From Strigomonas culicis (taxonomy: Eukaryota; Euglenozoa; Kinetoplastea; Trypanosomatida; Trypanosomatidae): 18,988 nt of DNA. Below are positions 7,507 through 15,503 of this stretch, piece by piece (the first letter of the stretch is position 1; each line of letters begins with the position of its first letter). The stretch is taken from positions 1 to 18,988 of the forward strand of contig AUXH01000378.1 in NCBI GenBank assembly GCA_000482145.1, in the 5' to 3' direction. The notes beneath the pieces are model-generated. The model searched no databases. It saw only the letters and a program-made list of their open reading frames with translations, and had not been told where the DNA came from. Both the position numbers and the translations under genes were made by a program.

Positions 7507-10095
7507 ATGCGGCGTGTAACCAAGCCCCTGCTTTCCCTCTACAAACCTAAGAGGCCCACCCTCACCCTCCCCGCGAAGGGCCATCAATGGGCATCTCCCT
7601 CCGATGCGGACACAATGCTGCGACTGTCCACCCTTTTCGGCTCGGAGACGCACGACGGGGCGCCGCGCACCGACGGCCCCGCGCACGAGACGCTGTACGG
7701 CGGCGTGCAGCTCCACCTGCCGCCGCTCTTCACGTGGCCGGACCGCACGGAGCAGCTGTGCGAGTACACAAGGCGCTACGTGGCGAGCGCGGCGCTGGCC
7801 GCGTCGCGCGACGCGAGCGTGGCACCGCCGGCCGTCCTCTTTCTGCGGCTCTTCCCGGACGGCACCGTCGCGCGGGTGCGCAACCGCACCACCGCCGCCG
7901 CGCAGCGGCCGCGCGGCCGTGGCCGTGAGGCGGCCGCGGCGCACGAGGTGCCGCTGAGCGCCTTTGTGCACGCGGACCAGCCGTGGGGCACCGGCGTCGA
8001 CCCCCACGCGCTCCACCAGCACGCGCTGCGCACGCTCGAGCGCCTCGCGGGTGAGTTCGGCTCGCAGCACGTGCTGGTGCTGCTCCTCCCGACGCGCCTG
8101 CTCGTCACGCAGCAGTTCTGCCACGACCTGCTGGAGCTGCTGTCGACGCGGCTGCGCTGGGTGAACCTGGCGCTGGAGCTGCCCGCCACCGCCGCCCTCC
8201 TCGCGCCGGACCCCGCGGGCGCCCTGTCGTGGTGCCGCCTGTCGCTGCTCACGACGCCGTGGGACCAGCTGCTCCGCCACGCCGCGCACGGCGCGCTGCT
8301 GCGCCACCAGCTCGGCACGCGCACGCTGCTGCCCCTGCACGTGCTGCTGCCGTGGGTGATGGAGCGCCGCATGCTCGACCGGATGGAGGTCGGCCTCGTC
8401 GTGGACACGATCCCACCGCGCAGTCCGTGGGAGCGCGCCACCGCGCTCGTCGAGGACCGTTGGTACACGCAGCGCCACCAGGACGTCACGACCTCTCCGC
8501 GGCTGAGGGCGGCGGAGGTCGAGCGCAAGCAGCGGGCAGCGGAGCTGGGCGGGCGCGTCCACGCGGAGGGGACGCCGAGCGAAGATGGCGACGACGACAA
8601 TGGAGGGTCCGTGCACACCTTCTTCTCGGACGACGCCAGAGGACGGCAGGGGCGGGACGGCCAAGCGCGCGTCTACGCGGCTGCAGCGGATGCTGTGCGA
8701 CAGAGGGACACCGCTGTGCGTGAGCAGAGCACCAGCAGTGCCGGCCGCGCCGCCATGCACGCCGCGGAGAGGGCGTGGCACCGGCACGCGAAGCCCTCAC
8801 ACGCAATAGGAGTCGAAGCGTCGGCGGGTCCCGTCGCCGCCTCCGCTTCGACACCGCTGTCGTTGGATGCACCGTCGGAGGAGCTCAAACGACTCATTAT
8901 GCAGTCGATTAGTACGGACGATGGGAGCACCGCAAGCGGAACGAAACCAACGCCCCTGGAGCAGACCGGGCAGCTCCTCTCTGTGTGCGCCGCTGGCGCG
9001 GACGCCAGCCCGGCCCTGCTGCGGGACGCGTCGGACACCTTGCGGGACCTGCTGCAGTCCCCGGAGGAGAGGCTCCGCGCCGCGCAGGCGGCCGCCCGGC
9101 GCGAGCGGCGGCCCCCCACGGCCGCCAGCGCGCCCTACCCGAAGGACTGGGACGCGTGGCTCAACAAGGGCAGCGCCGCCACGGACGACAGCGCGCTCCG
9201 CTACGGCGAGGGCTACTGGGACTGTGTGGAGGCGCTACGCGAGCAGCTCCCCGTGGCCTACGCGATGAGCATGCCGACGTGGCACCTCGCGCAGGTGGGG
9301 CGGTGGCGCGCCGAGTGTGGGGGGCGTACGCGCGGCGCGCCCCCCGCGCCGGCGCTGCCCTTTGTGTGGGCCGCGCTGCCCGTCTTGAACCCGGCGACGC
9401 TGGCGGCGCAGCGGCTGCTCCGCGAAGGCCACCGCGACCCGCGGCAGGACGCGGAGGGCCCCGGCGGCGGGGACGTGGGCGGGTGGCTGCCGAAGGAGGT
9501 GCGCGTGCTCACCGACGAAACGCTCGAGCGGTTGCCGAAGGGCTTTGTGCGGCGGGAAACGAAGGCGCTCCTGCGCAACTACGATCCGGACACTCTGTTT
9601 GACGCGGACGGCGATGCCACGCGGCGCGGCTCGTCCCTCGGACGGTACGGGGCGGGCGACGGGGACGAGGACGACGAGAGCGCCTTCATCATTCGCCGCC
9701 CGCGCGGGGCGCGACCCTTCTGGTACATGCACCCCGGGCGTGTGGCCGCCGAGCACGAGCACGCCATTGCGTCCATGGAGCGGCGGAAGGAGCACCATCT
9801 GCGCGCGGACGCGGCGGAAGAAGACAACCGCTTTGCGCGGCGCGGCGGCCCCCACGCCGGCACCGAGATGAGCTCCGACGCAAATCGGCTCGACGTGCGG
9901 CGCGTGGAGCGGGAGTTCAAGCGGCAGCTGCTGCAGGGCCTGACGCAGGCACGGCGCGGCGCGGATGGGGACGCCTCACGCCAGACGCGTCAGCGCGTGT
10001 CGGTGGTTGCCCTGTCGATACCGCCGCCCGGCGTGAGTGAGGACGACTTGCAGCAGTCGTGGTGCGCCTTCTTGTCTCAGGAGGGAAAGGCCTAG
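7507..10095 (+). CDS. Large protein of unknown function (862 aa)
   Basis: A single 862-codon frame with strong GC3 codon bias, an ATG 35 bases after a good splice acceptor, and stop TAG at 10093-10095. I recognise no domain. The N-terminus (MRRVTKPLLSLYKPKRP) is basic with no acidic residue for over 30 positions, so a mitochondrial presequence is possible. Residues about 70-310 are Leu/Ala/His-rich and probably helical (for example HALRTLERLAGEF and VLVLLLPTRLLV), but charged residues break every long hydrophobic run, so no membrane segment is clear. An acidic patch lies near 359 (EDGDDDN), followed by a low-complexity linker to about 480. A Trp/Tyr-rich block from about 545 (PKDWDAWLNKG, YGEGYWDCVEALREQL, PTWHLAQVGRW) and a C-terminal block (RPFWYMHPGRVAAEHEHA, then many Arg/Glu) look like the parts most likely to be conserved. 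An RNA-binding or mitoribosome-related role would fit its charge, but that is only a guess. Confidence 0.85.
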   Translation: MRRVTKPLLSLYKPKRPTLTLPAKGHQWASPSDADTMLRLSTLFGSETHDGAPRTDGPAHETLYGGVQLHLPPLFTWPDRTEQLCEYTRRYVASAALAASRDASVAPPAVLFLRLFPDGTVARVRNRTTAAAQRPRGRGREAAAAHEVPLSAFVHADQPWGTGVDPHALHQHALRTLERLAGEFGSQHVLVLLLPTRLLVTQQFCHDLLELLSTRLRWVNLALELPATAALLAPDPAGALSWCRLSLLTTPWDQLLRHAAHGALLRHQLGTRTLLPLHVLLPWVMERRMLDRMEVGLVVDTIPPRSPWERATALVEDRWYTQRHQDVTTSPRLRAAEVERKQRAAELGGRVHAEGTPSEDGDDDNGGSVHTFFSDDARGRQGRDGQARVYAAAADAVRQRDTAVREQSTSSAGRAAMHAAERAWHRHAKPSHAIGVEASAGPVAASASTPLSLDAPSEELKRLIMQSISTDDGSTASGTKPTPLEQTGQLLSVCAAGADASPALLRDASDTLRDLLQSPEERLRAAQAAARRERRPPTAASAPYPKDWDAWLNKGSAATDDSALRYGEGYWDCVEALREQLPVAYAMSMPTWHLAQVGRWRAECGGRTRGAPPAPALPFVWAALPVLNPATLAAQRLLREGHRDPRQDAEGPGGGDVGGWLPKEVRVLTDETLERLPKGFVRRETKALLRNYDPDTLFDADGDATRRGSSLGRYGAGDGDEDDESAFIIRRPRGARPFWYMHPGRVAAEHEHAIASMERRKEHHLRADAAEEDNRFARRGGPHAGTEMSSDANRLDVRRVEREFKRQLLQGLTQARRGADGDASRQTRQRVSVVALSIPPPGVSEDDLQQSWCAFLSQEGKA

Positions 10096-10223
10096 CGGGC
10101 GGTTTCACACACATTGGACTATTTTTTTTTGGTCGTTGCATTATGAAGAAATGAATGTGGACCGAAATGGGAAAGCACTCTGGATGCTCCTACTTGCCTC
10201 TTTTATTCATATCATTATTATGG

Positions 10224-10257
10224 TCTCCTCCTCTCCTCTTTCCCCTTTGCGGTGGAG
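10224..10257 (+). promoter_or_regulatory. Polypyrimidine tract and trans-splice acceptor AG
   Basis: CTCCTCCTCTCCTCTTTCCC and following pyrimidines end at about 10249, with the first AG at 10256-10257, 63 bases before the ATG at 10321. This argues against in-frame starts upstream of 10321 in the preceding GTG-initiated frame. The rest of the 10096-10320 gap is AT-rich, with a run of 8-9 T at about 10122-10130. Confidence 0.6.
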
Positions 10258-10320
10258 CGCGTGATATCTCCACAGCTGTACATATATATACATAGAATAG
10301 TCTCCTTCGCACGCGCTGCT

Positions 10321-11475
10321 ATGTTTCGCGCGAGCCGCTGGCTGCGGGAGCCGTTGCCGCCGAAGGTGGTCGTGCTGTCGATGCTGCCGCAGGGCGGGCC
10401 GATGGCACAGGCCCTCGTCCTGCTGGGCTACACCCCGTACACCTTCGAGGACACGTTCCGTAAGGGGCACATCGCGTCCCACCCGCTGGAGTGGCAGAGC
10501 GTGCTGGAGGGGCGGAAGGGCTTCGACCGCGTCCTGCTCGAGGGCCCCATCAAACGCGTGGAGCACATGACGCTCTCCGGCGCGGCCGTCAAGAACGCGG
10601 AGCGGCTTCCCGACTACGACGCGCTGGTGGGGCCGCCCGCCACACTGGCGTTCGAGGCTATCCTCAAGACGTGTCCGCGCAGCACGCGCGTCGTGCTCGT
10701 CGAGGAGCCCGACAAGCTCGAGTGGGAGCGCCAGATGGACCTCCTGGTGCAGCCGCTGCTGCGGCAGACCAAGCGGTCGACGCGCTACTCCCCCGGCCGC
10801 CACCTCCACGCGATGGTGGAGCGCATGTTCGAGGTCCGGCAGGTCGTCGTGCGCGGCGCGCGGGCCCACAGCCAGGTGGACACCTACGACCGCGCGCGCG
10901 CGAGCGCGGCACTGCAGACGTCGCACCTCAGCCCCGCCGCCTGCCTCGACCTCTTCGAGGCGCACGTGCGCGAGGTCACGCCGCGCGACCGCCTGCTGGT
11001 GTACCGCGTGGGGGACGGCTGGGAGCCGCTCTGCGACTTCCTGCGCGTGCCGGTGCCGCGCGACCCGGCGACGCGCGAGGTCGTGCCCTTTCCGCCCCGG
11101 TTGGACGCGGTGGAGGGCGTCGAGGTGCTGCGCAGCGGCCTGTCCCGGCTGCACCGCTTTGCCCTCGTGCTGGTGCTCCTCGGCGTCAGCTTCATGATCG
11201 CGCTCGTGACGCCGCTGAAGGACCAGCTACTGAACGTGCTACGGCTCTACCGCCAGGCCATGCTCGCGCGGCTGAACGCCTACGTGGAGGAGGCGAAGGA
11301 GGACAAGGCGGGGGGGCGCGTGACGCTGCGGCAGCTCCTCGTGGCGAGCAAGGCCGTCACGATGGACTTTGAGCGGAAGTTTAGGGAGGAAGGGGGGCTG
11401 CTGCACATCACCGCAAAAGCCTTCCGGCAGCTCACGGGCAGAGAGGCGCCACCGTCGCCACCGTCTCAGGTATGA
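10321..11475 (+). CDS. Sulfotransfer_4-like protein with C-terminal membrane helix
   Basis: A 384-residue protein whose spacing of motifs follows the Sulfotransfer_4 family of P-loop, PAPS-dependent sulfotransferase-like proteins. KVVVLSMLPQGGPMAQALVL then LGYTPYTFED matches the first strand, loop and helix; LPDYDALVGPPA and RSTRVVLVEEPDKLEW match the strand that usually reads KVILTxRDPxxW; and DRLLVYRVGDGWEPLCDFL (223-241), followed by VPVP, is the most typical family signature. A single hydrophobic helix at about 279-297 (FALVLVLLGVSFMIALVTP) suggests a C-terminal membrane anchor, followed by a charged tail of about 85 residues. The 5'-phosphosulfate loop, normally GxxRTGTxSL, here reads LPQGGPMAQAL and lacks the Arg-Thr-Gly-Thr core; the usual catalytic Arg-Asp of the later strand reads Glu-Glu-Pro. 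It may therefore bind no PAPS. Substrate and location are unknown. Start ATG 10321 lies 63 bases after a splice acceptor; stop TGA at 11473-11475. Confidence 0.55.
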   Translation: MFRASRWLREPLPPKVVVLSMLPQGGPMAQALVLLGYTPYTFEDTFRKGHIASHPLEWQSVLEGRKGFDRVLLEGPIKRVEHMTLSGAAVKNAERLPDYDALVGPPATLAFEAILKTCPRSTRVVLVEEPDKLEWERQMDLLVQPLLRQTKRSTRYSPGRHLHAMVERMFEVRQVVVRGARAHSQVDTYDRARASAALQTSHLSPAACLDLFEAHVREVTPRDRLLVYRVGDGWEPLCDFLRVPVPRDPATREVVPFPPRLDAVEGVEVLRSGLSRLHRFALVLVLLGVSFMIALVTPLKDQLLNVLRLYRQAMLARLNAYVEEAKEDKAGGRVTLRQLLVASKAVTMDFERKFREEGGLLHITAKAFRQLTGREAPPSPPSQV

Positions 11476-12120
11476 TACGAGCGGAATACAGCAGCAAGCA
11501 AGCACACACACACAACAACAAAAAAAGGATATACGTGCAGTGAAGATACACCCGATTGCGGGTTGCGTGTTGTTACAAGTGCTGCTGTGTTCTTGTATGT
11601 TGAAGGCTTGAAACGGAAGTGAACGAGCCTTGCTTGACGCACGTAAATTCTTCATCGGCCGTCCTTTTTTTTACACACTTTTCACTGTAATTTAATAAGC
11701 TATAGTCACATCTTTTTTTTTTTGCAAAATAGACAAGAAAAAATGGATCATCGCACATAATTCATGGATATGACATCACTCGCACCCCGCACTGCTTTCT
11801 CTTGTTGTTGTCACTGTTCAGTGGTTAAAGTTAATACGCCTTTTGTTCTCCCACTTCTCTCTTTCTCTGATATAGTACAATATTTTACATTCACGCACAC
11901 ATATATTCAGTTAGTCCGCGAAGAATTTTTACCACACAATAGAACTCTAGAATCTTGCTGTCGTTGTTTTCTTCCTCTCAGCTAGTACGGCCTGTTTTAC
12001 AGGAGAGATTTACCTACCTGCAATATATACACAACACACACATAAACATATTTAACAGCAACAACAGTTTTTTTTCTTTCATCTGTGCTTGTTATTTCCC
12101 ATACATTTTCCAGACATTCA
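11476..12120. other. Intergenic region between sulfotransferase-like and DEK-like genes
   Basis: 645 AT-rich bases without a supportable gene. Near the left edge are CA-rich and A-rich tracts (about 11500-11526), and T runs lie near 11665-11672 and 11712-11721. A T/C-rich stretch at about 11955-11979 ends in AG at 11980-11981. A second tract (T run at 12068-12075 onward) is followed by TTTTCCAG with AG at 12112-12113. Either AG could serve the next gene, giving a leader of about 140 or only 7 bases. Confidence 0.6.
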
Positions 12121-13362
12121 ATGAACGGCGAAGCATTCGACAATCCTTTCGAGGATCTCAACCCCGTGTACCGCAGCGAGGAGGATGACATCCGCAAAGG
12201 TATTTTCAGCACGGCCCTTCGTGCGCTGGCCACGTCTCCGCTCGAGGACCGACAGCGGTGGTGCACCGCCATACGACTCACACAACTGCCTCCATCGTCC
12301 ACAGGCAGCAGCAGCGGCGGTAGAAGGAAGAAGGGCGGTCCGACGACGGATGCGGATGCGTCCACCACCGACACGCTCAAGCGCTCGCGGTCCCCTGAGG
12401 CACCTGAGGCGCCCGCGGCGCCGCTCACCATGGAGGAGGCCGGCGAGTGTGTTGGCTCGTTTATGCGCGCGATGCTGGACCGGGTCGTTGGATTGAGCCT
12501 GGAGAACCTTTCCGTGCCGCAGCTCAAGGTGTTGTGCATGATGGTGGGCATCCCGGAGACCCCCTCCCGCAACAAGACCGTCGTCTACAGCCTTCTAGCC
12601 ACCTTCTACTTCACGCACTGCGAGAAGCTGGGCAAGCGGGTCAGCAAGAGCACGATTATGGAGGCGCGGGTGCAGCAGGAGATGGACATGCTGCTGCGCA
12701 ACATGAAGGAAGAAAAGACGCCGGGGGTCAAGGCCAAGGTAGAGAAGGAGGAGGTCCCTCCCCCACCAAAGAAGACGGTAGAGGTGAAGAAGGATAAGGT
12801 GAAAAGGAGTGCACCGGAAGCGTTGCCTCTCACTACGGAAAAAAAGACAAGACCGAAGAAGGAGGCACCCAAGCTAGCCGCCGCGAAGAAGCCACTCCAC
12901 GTCAGCACGGCGCTGCAGCATAAAGGCAACTTTGTCAGCAGTCTGCCTACCAACATCTTCGGTGGTGGTAATAGCAACAGCAATAATAACTTTGGCTTGG
13001 ACGACGATGACGGCAGTGACGATGTGCCGGAAGAGGAGGAACAGGTGGACGAAGCACTGCATGTCGTGCACAGCGCCAATATCTTTCAGAAGAAAAGCAG
13101 CCATCCATCAACAAGCGGCAGCAGTGGCGCACAGACCGTTCGCTCAGAATCAGAGGACCCGTGGAGCCCAGTCATGTTGGAGAAGCGCATTGCCTCCATT
13201 GTGCACCTGTACGACCCGGTGACCACCGCCATTGTAGTGAAAAAGCTAGCGCAGGCAGGCTACCGCGCGGATGACGCTCAGCGGGTGGTGGAGCGCACCT
13301 TACAGAAGTTTCACGACCGGCAGTTCATCTTTTATGACAATGACATTGCATACATGATGTAG
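12121..13362 (+). CDS. SAP/DEK-like nuclear-type protein
   Basis: A 413-residue protein with an architecture like the chromatin protein DEK. The N-terminal part (about 1-50) is helical and unknown. A Ser/Gly/Arg linker contains LKRSRSP, a possible nuclear localisation signal. A helix-extended-loop-helix segment at about 125-170 (ENLSVPQLKVLCMMVGIPET, then SRNKTVVYSLLATFY) looks like a SAP-type DNA-binding motif. A Lys-rich region follows (about 200-260) with PPPPKK and KKTRPKK. An Asn/Ser/Gly-rich and acidic stretch (NSNSNNN, DDDDGSDD, EEEEQ) spans about 283-310. A compact C-terminal domain (351-413, MLEKRIASIVHLYDP to NDIAYMM) is helical and would sit where DEK has its DEK_C domain, though I cannot show true homology. 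A role in chromatin or nucleic-acid binding is inferred from composition and the SAP-like motif only. The frame is open upstream but ATG 12121 is the first AUG. Stop TAG at 13360-13362. Confidence 0.5.
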   Translation: MNGEAFDNPFEDLNPVYRSEEDDIRKGIFSTALRALATSPLEDRQRWCTAIRLTQLPPSSTGSSSGGRRKKGGPTTDADASTTDTLKRSRSPEAPEAPAAPLTMEEAGECVGSFMRAMLDRVVGLSLENLSVPQLKVLCMMVGIPETPSRNKTVVYSLLATFYFTHCEKLGKRVSKSTIMEARVQQEMDMLLRNMKEEKTPGVKAKVEKEEVPPPPKKTVEVKKDKVKRSAPEALPLTTEKKTRPKKEAPKLAAAKKPLHVSTALQHKGNFVSSLPTNIFGGGNSNSNNNFGLDDDDGSDDVPEEEEQVDEALHVVHSANIFQKKSSHPSTSGSSGAQTVRSESEDPWSPVMLEKRIASIVHLYDPVTTAIVVKKLAQAGYRADDAQRVVERTLQKFHDRQFIFYDNDIAYMM

Positions 13363-13382
13363 TAAGTCGATTGGCATGTATA

Positions 13383-13386
<4 letters not shown>

Positions 13387-13420
<34 letters not shown>
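13387..13420. repeat. (TA)17 dinucleotide microsatellite
   Basis: Thirty-four bases of uninterrupted TA directly downstream of the DEK-like gene, flanked on both sides by imperfect TA/TTTA sequence (about 13379-13429). It probably lies in the 3' UTR or the spacer. Being self-complementary it could form a cruciform in DNA or a weak hairpin in RNA, and its length is likely to vary between isolates. Confidence 0.95.
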
Positions 13421-13424
<4 letters not shown>

Positions 13425-13714
13425 TAAATTATTTTTTTGAGAACTCTTGTTACTATGTTTAGCGCAATCGTGTGCGTGAGATCGATGCACTCCTTTGTTT
13501 TTCATTACTGTTTAGATATTATGTCCGTTTGTTGTAATGCTTAATTGGATAAAGAAAACTCTTCATCTTCCGCATAAACACCACACATACATAAACAGAC
13601 ACACACGTACAGGGATGAGCACCCGATGCGTCCTGGGAGATAAAGGGAAGTGCATATGGGAGGTGTAAAGCAAGCATATATATATGAAACTGATGGAAAC
13701 AATAATGTGAATAT

Positions 13715-13743
13715 TGTTTCCTTTTCCTTCTCTGCTCTCCTAG
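13715..13743 (+). promoter_or_regulatory. Polypyrimidine tract and trans-splice acceptor AG
   Basis: TTTCCTTTTCCTTCTCTGCT followed by CTCCTAG gives a strong acceptor, with AG at 13742-13743, 74 bases before the ATG at 13818. It indicates that a real mRNA starts here and so supports the short N-terminal frame that precedes the in-frame TGA. Confidence 0.65.
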
Positions 13744-13817
13744 TACTTTTCACCACAAGGAGGGGACTGCTCTCTCATCCAAATTACGAGGCGATCATAT
13801 AAAAAAAAACGCAAAGC

Positions 13818-14801
13818 ATGGAGGTACCTGTCCCCGAGGCCGCCTACACAAGCAACCAAAAAGATGTCCTAGCGCTTCTGCTCTTCGGCACCACGGTGGT
13901 CGGCTACGTGGCTGGGGTGTGCTGGTCCACGCACATCGCCCCACGACTTCTCCTGCATCACGAGCTGCGGCTCGAGCGCTGCGTCGGCGAGGCGGATCGT
14001 CTCTTGTGAGCGAGCCACGCCGCCACGGAGCCCGCGCTCGCCCTGGATGCACCGCGGCACGGGCCGCTCCCGCTCGCGGCCGTCCTCACGCGGCAGCGCC
14101 ACGTCGCGCAGCTGCGCCGCCTGCTGCACGCCTGTCGCGGCGAGCGCGGCACGTACGAGGTGCACCTCGCGGAGGTCTTCTCGCCGACCCACAGTGGGTC
14201 GGCCGCCTTCAGCGGCGTGGACGCGGCGCCGCACACGCCGAGCAAGCCGCGCCGCGGCCCGCCGCCGCCGTCGCACCCTGTCGCGGGCAGCGGTGGTGCG
14301 AGCCTCTCGACGGCCGGCAGCGCCGCGGCCCCGGGTGCTGGGCCGCCCCTCCAGGAGGACGGCGGGCCCCTCACGATACCGCTGCCCGTCGGTCTGCGGA
14401 CGCTGCGCTGGCTGCCTCGGTGGCTCCACTATGGGTATCTCCTCTTTTATTTTAACCTGAACGGTGCGGTGCAACTGCTCCTCCAGTTTGGTCCGACGCT
14501 CTGCTTTGGCCTCTACTTCCGATCACACGATGTATGGAACAACCTGATCGAGATGCCTGACGAGTGTGTTTTTGTGTGGTTGCATGCCGCATTTCGCTTC
14601 GTTAGCTTCAGGATCCTCTACGTGTTGAAGTTTTTCTTTGTCACCGCCATTTTCATGAGCCCCCCGGCACAAGGACTGGGGGAGCCCTCAGAGGAGGATA
14701 CACGTTTGTTTCGAACAGAGTCGTGTGGTATTTGGTGGTGGTGTGTCTTGTCGTATATCATCGTGCGCTACACGCATCGAGTCTTCTGCTGGTCTCAGTA
14801 G
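13818..14801 (+). CDS. Putative multi-pass membrane protein interrupted by an in-frame TGA
   Basis: One frame of 328 codons from ATG 13818 to TAG 14799-14801, broken only by TGA at 14007-14009 (codon 64). Codons immediately after the TGA keep the very high GC at third positions and the frame does not shift, so this was, or is, one gene. Codon 1-63 gives a short head, one hydrophobic helix (about 17-36, LALLLFGTTVVGYVAGVCW) and a helix ending ERCVGEADRLL. After the TGA come a helical segment (LTRQRHVAQLRRLLHACRG), a Pro/Ala/Gly-rich linker (about 135-190), and hydrophobic stretches at about 203-236, 251-280 and 304-322. I recognise no family. The TGA could be a base error (one change would restore a sense codon), a recent nonsense mutation making a pseudogene, or readthrough. 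Other genes in the window end at TGA, which argues against a reassigned code. Peroxisomal, ER or mitochondrial location cannot be judged. Confidence 0.6.
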
Positions 14802-14828
14802 CCTGTACTGTTGCTCGCCTTGGTATTG

Positions 14829-14851
14829 TTATTATTATTATTATTATTATT
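14829..14851. repeat. (TTA)7 trinucleotide repeat
   Basis: Seven full TTA units plus a trailing T in the 3' flank of the TGA-interrupted membrane protein gene. Its reverse complement is matched by the (ATA)6 repeat about 230 bases downstream. Confidence 0.9.
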
Positions 14852-15080
14852 TGCGTGTTTTGCTTTCCTTCTCTACACTTCAAGCTTGCATAGATGGCAT
14901 TATCCAGAATATGTTCAACCCCGAAGATACTGGAAACAGCCACAGGAACGTCTTGTATATCGTGCAATGACAAATACAACCGTTAGATATCATGCTTCCT
15001 GCTCTCTCTCTCTCTATATTCATATATCTTCCATTTCTTCTTCTGTATACCATACGTGCATATAAAGGGGAAAAAAACAG

Positions 15081-15098
15081 ATAATAATAATAATAATA
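15081..15098. repeat. (ATA)6 trinucleotide repeat
   Basis: Six ATA units just downstream of the candidate splice acceptors for the small Tim gene, so probably in its 5' leader. It could pair with the (TTA)7 repeat at 14829-14851 in the unspliced precursor. Confidence 0.85.
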
Positions 15099-15149
15099 GG
15101 CATACACTTCACCTCTTGTGGCTGCACTTATTTACCCTCCTCCTCCACC

Positions 15150-15503
15150 ATGCAGGGCGCACCGCAAGAGCTTAGTAACTTCGAGCAGACGGCCTCGACC
15201 ACGTACCAGCTGCTGCACACGTTCCGCATGCAGTCGGCGATGATGTACCACAACCCCACCTTCTGCTTCGACCGCTGCCTAGACACGGAGGAGCTCTACA
15301 CGCTGCTCCGCACGACCAAGGCGCCCATCAAGCACCGGCTGCAGGAAGACCTGAAGGAGAAGGAGTGCGTGCGCAACTGCGGGGCGAAGTTCGACGAGCT
15401 CCTCGGCACGACGGTCCGAACGTCGAACGAGCGGGAGATTGCCCATTTGCAGTCGGAGGCCATGCTGAAGATGTTCGAGTCCATGGCACAGAAACCGCAG
15501 TAA
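15150..15503 (+). CDS. Small Tim-like protein with twin CX3C motif
   Basis: A 117-residue protein with two CX3C motifs, CFDRC (Cys39, Cys43) and CVRNC (Cys73, Cys77), the hallmark of the small Tim chaperones. These proteins form hexamers in the mitochondrial intermembrane space and escort hydrophobic precursors to the inner or outer membrane; oxidation by the Mia40/Erv1 route would form the two disulfides. Predicted helices lie on both sides, as in the family (FEQTASTTYQLLHTFRMQSA before, EREIAHLQSEAMLKMFESMA after). FDRC followed by an acidic residue and NCGAKFDELL also fit. The loop between the motifs is 29 residues (44-72), clearly longer than the usual 11-16, with a Pro and several basic residues. 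Which Tim this corresponds to cannot be told. There is no presequence, as expected. Start ATG 15150, preceded by CCTCCTCCTCCACC; stop TAA. Confidence 0.75.
   Translation: MQGAPQELSNFEQTASTTYQLLHTFRMQSAMMYHNPTFCFDRCLDTEELYTLLRTTKAPIKHRLQEDLKEKECVRNCGAKFDELLGTTVRTSNEREIAHLQSEAMLKMFESMAQKPQ

Larger units (their letters stand above)
13363..13817. other. Intergenic region with (TA)17 microsatellite
   Basis: 455 bases without a gene. It starts with an AT-only stretch containing the (TA)17 repeat, listed separately. The rest is AT-rich sequence with CA-rich patches (about 13578-13610) and a short TA repeat at 13676-13685. It ends in the polypyrimidine tract and AG at 13742-13743 that serve the next gene. 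Confidence 0.65.
14802..15149. other. Intergenic region with triplet repeats and splice acceptor
   Basis: 348 bases without a gene. It contains a (TTA)7 repeat at 14829-14851 and an (ATA)6 repeat at 15081-15098, which are complementary to each other. A C/T-rich stretch at about 14997-15046, with CTCTCTCTCTCT inside it, is followed by the first AG at 15066-15067 and another at 15079-15080. These are the likely acceptors for the small Tim gene, leaving a 5' leader of about 70-80 bases. Confidence 0.6.

Noticed and set aside
7468..8787. Antisense open frame of 439 residues opposite the 862-residue gene
   Set aside because: Shadow of GC3-rich coding; it covers the strong + strand splice acceptor, which marks the true transcript direction.
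14007..14009. Selenocysteine codon as explanation of the in-frame TGA
   Set aside because: No resemblance to the selenoproteins known from trypanosomatids (SelK, SelT, SelTryp), no redox-like context around the codon, and no convincing SECIS core seen in the downstream 350 bases.
14047..14460. Alternative frame of 137 residues inside the TGA-interrupted gene
   Set aside because: Very Arg/Ser-rich translation typical of an out-of-frame reading of GC-rich DNA; the frame of 13818-14801 has the GC3 pattern and hydrophobic helices.
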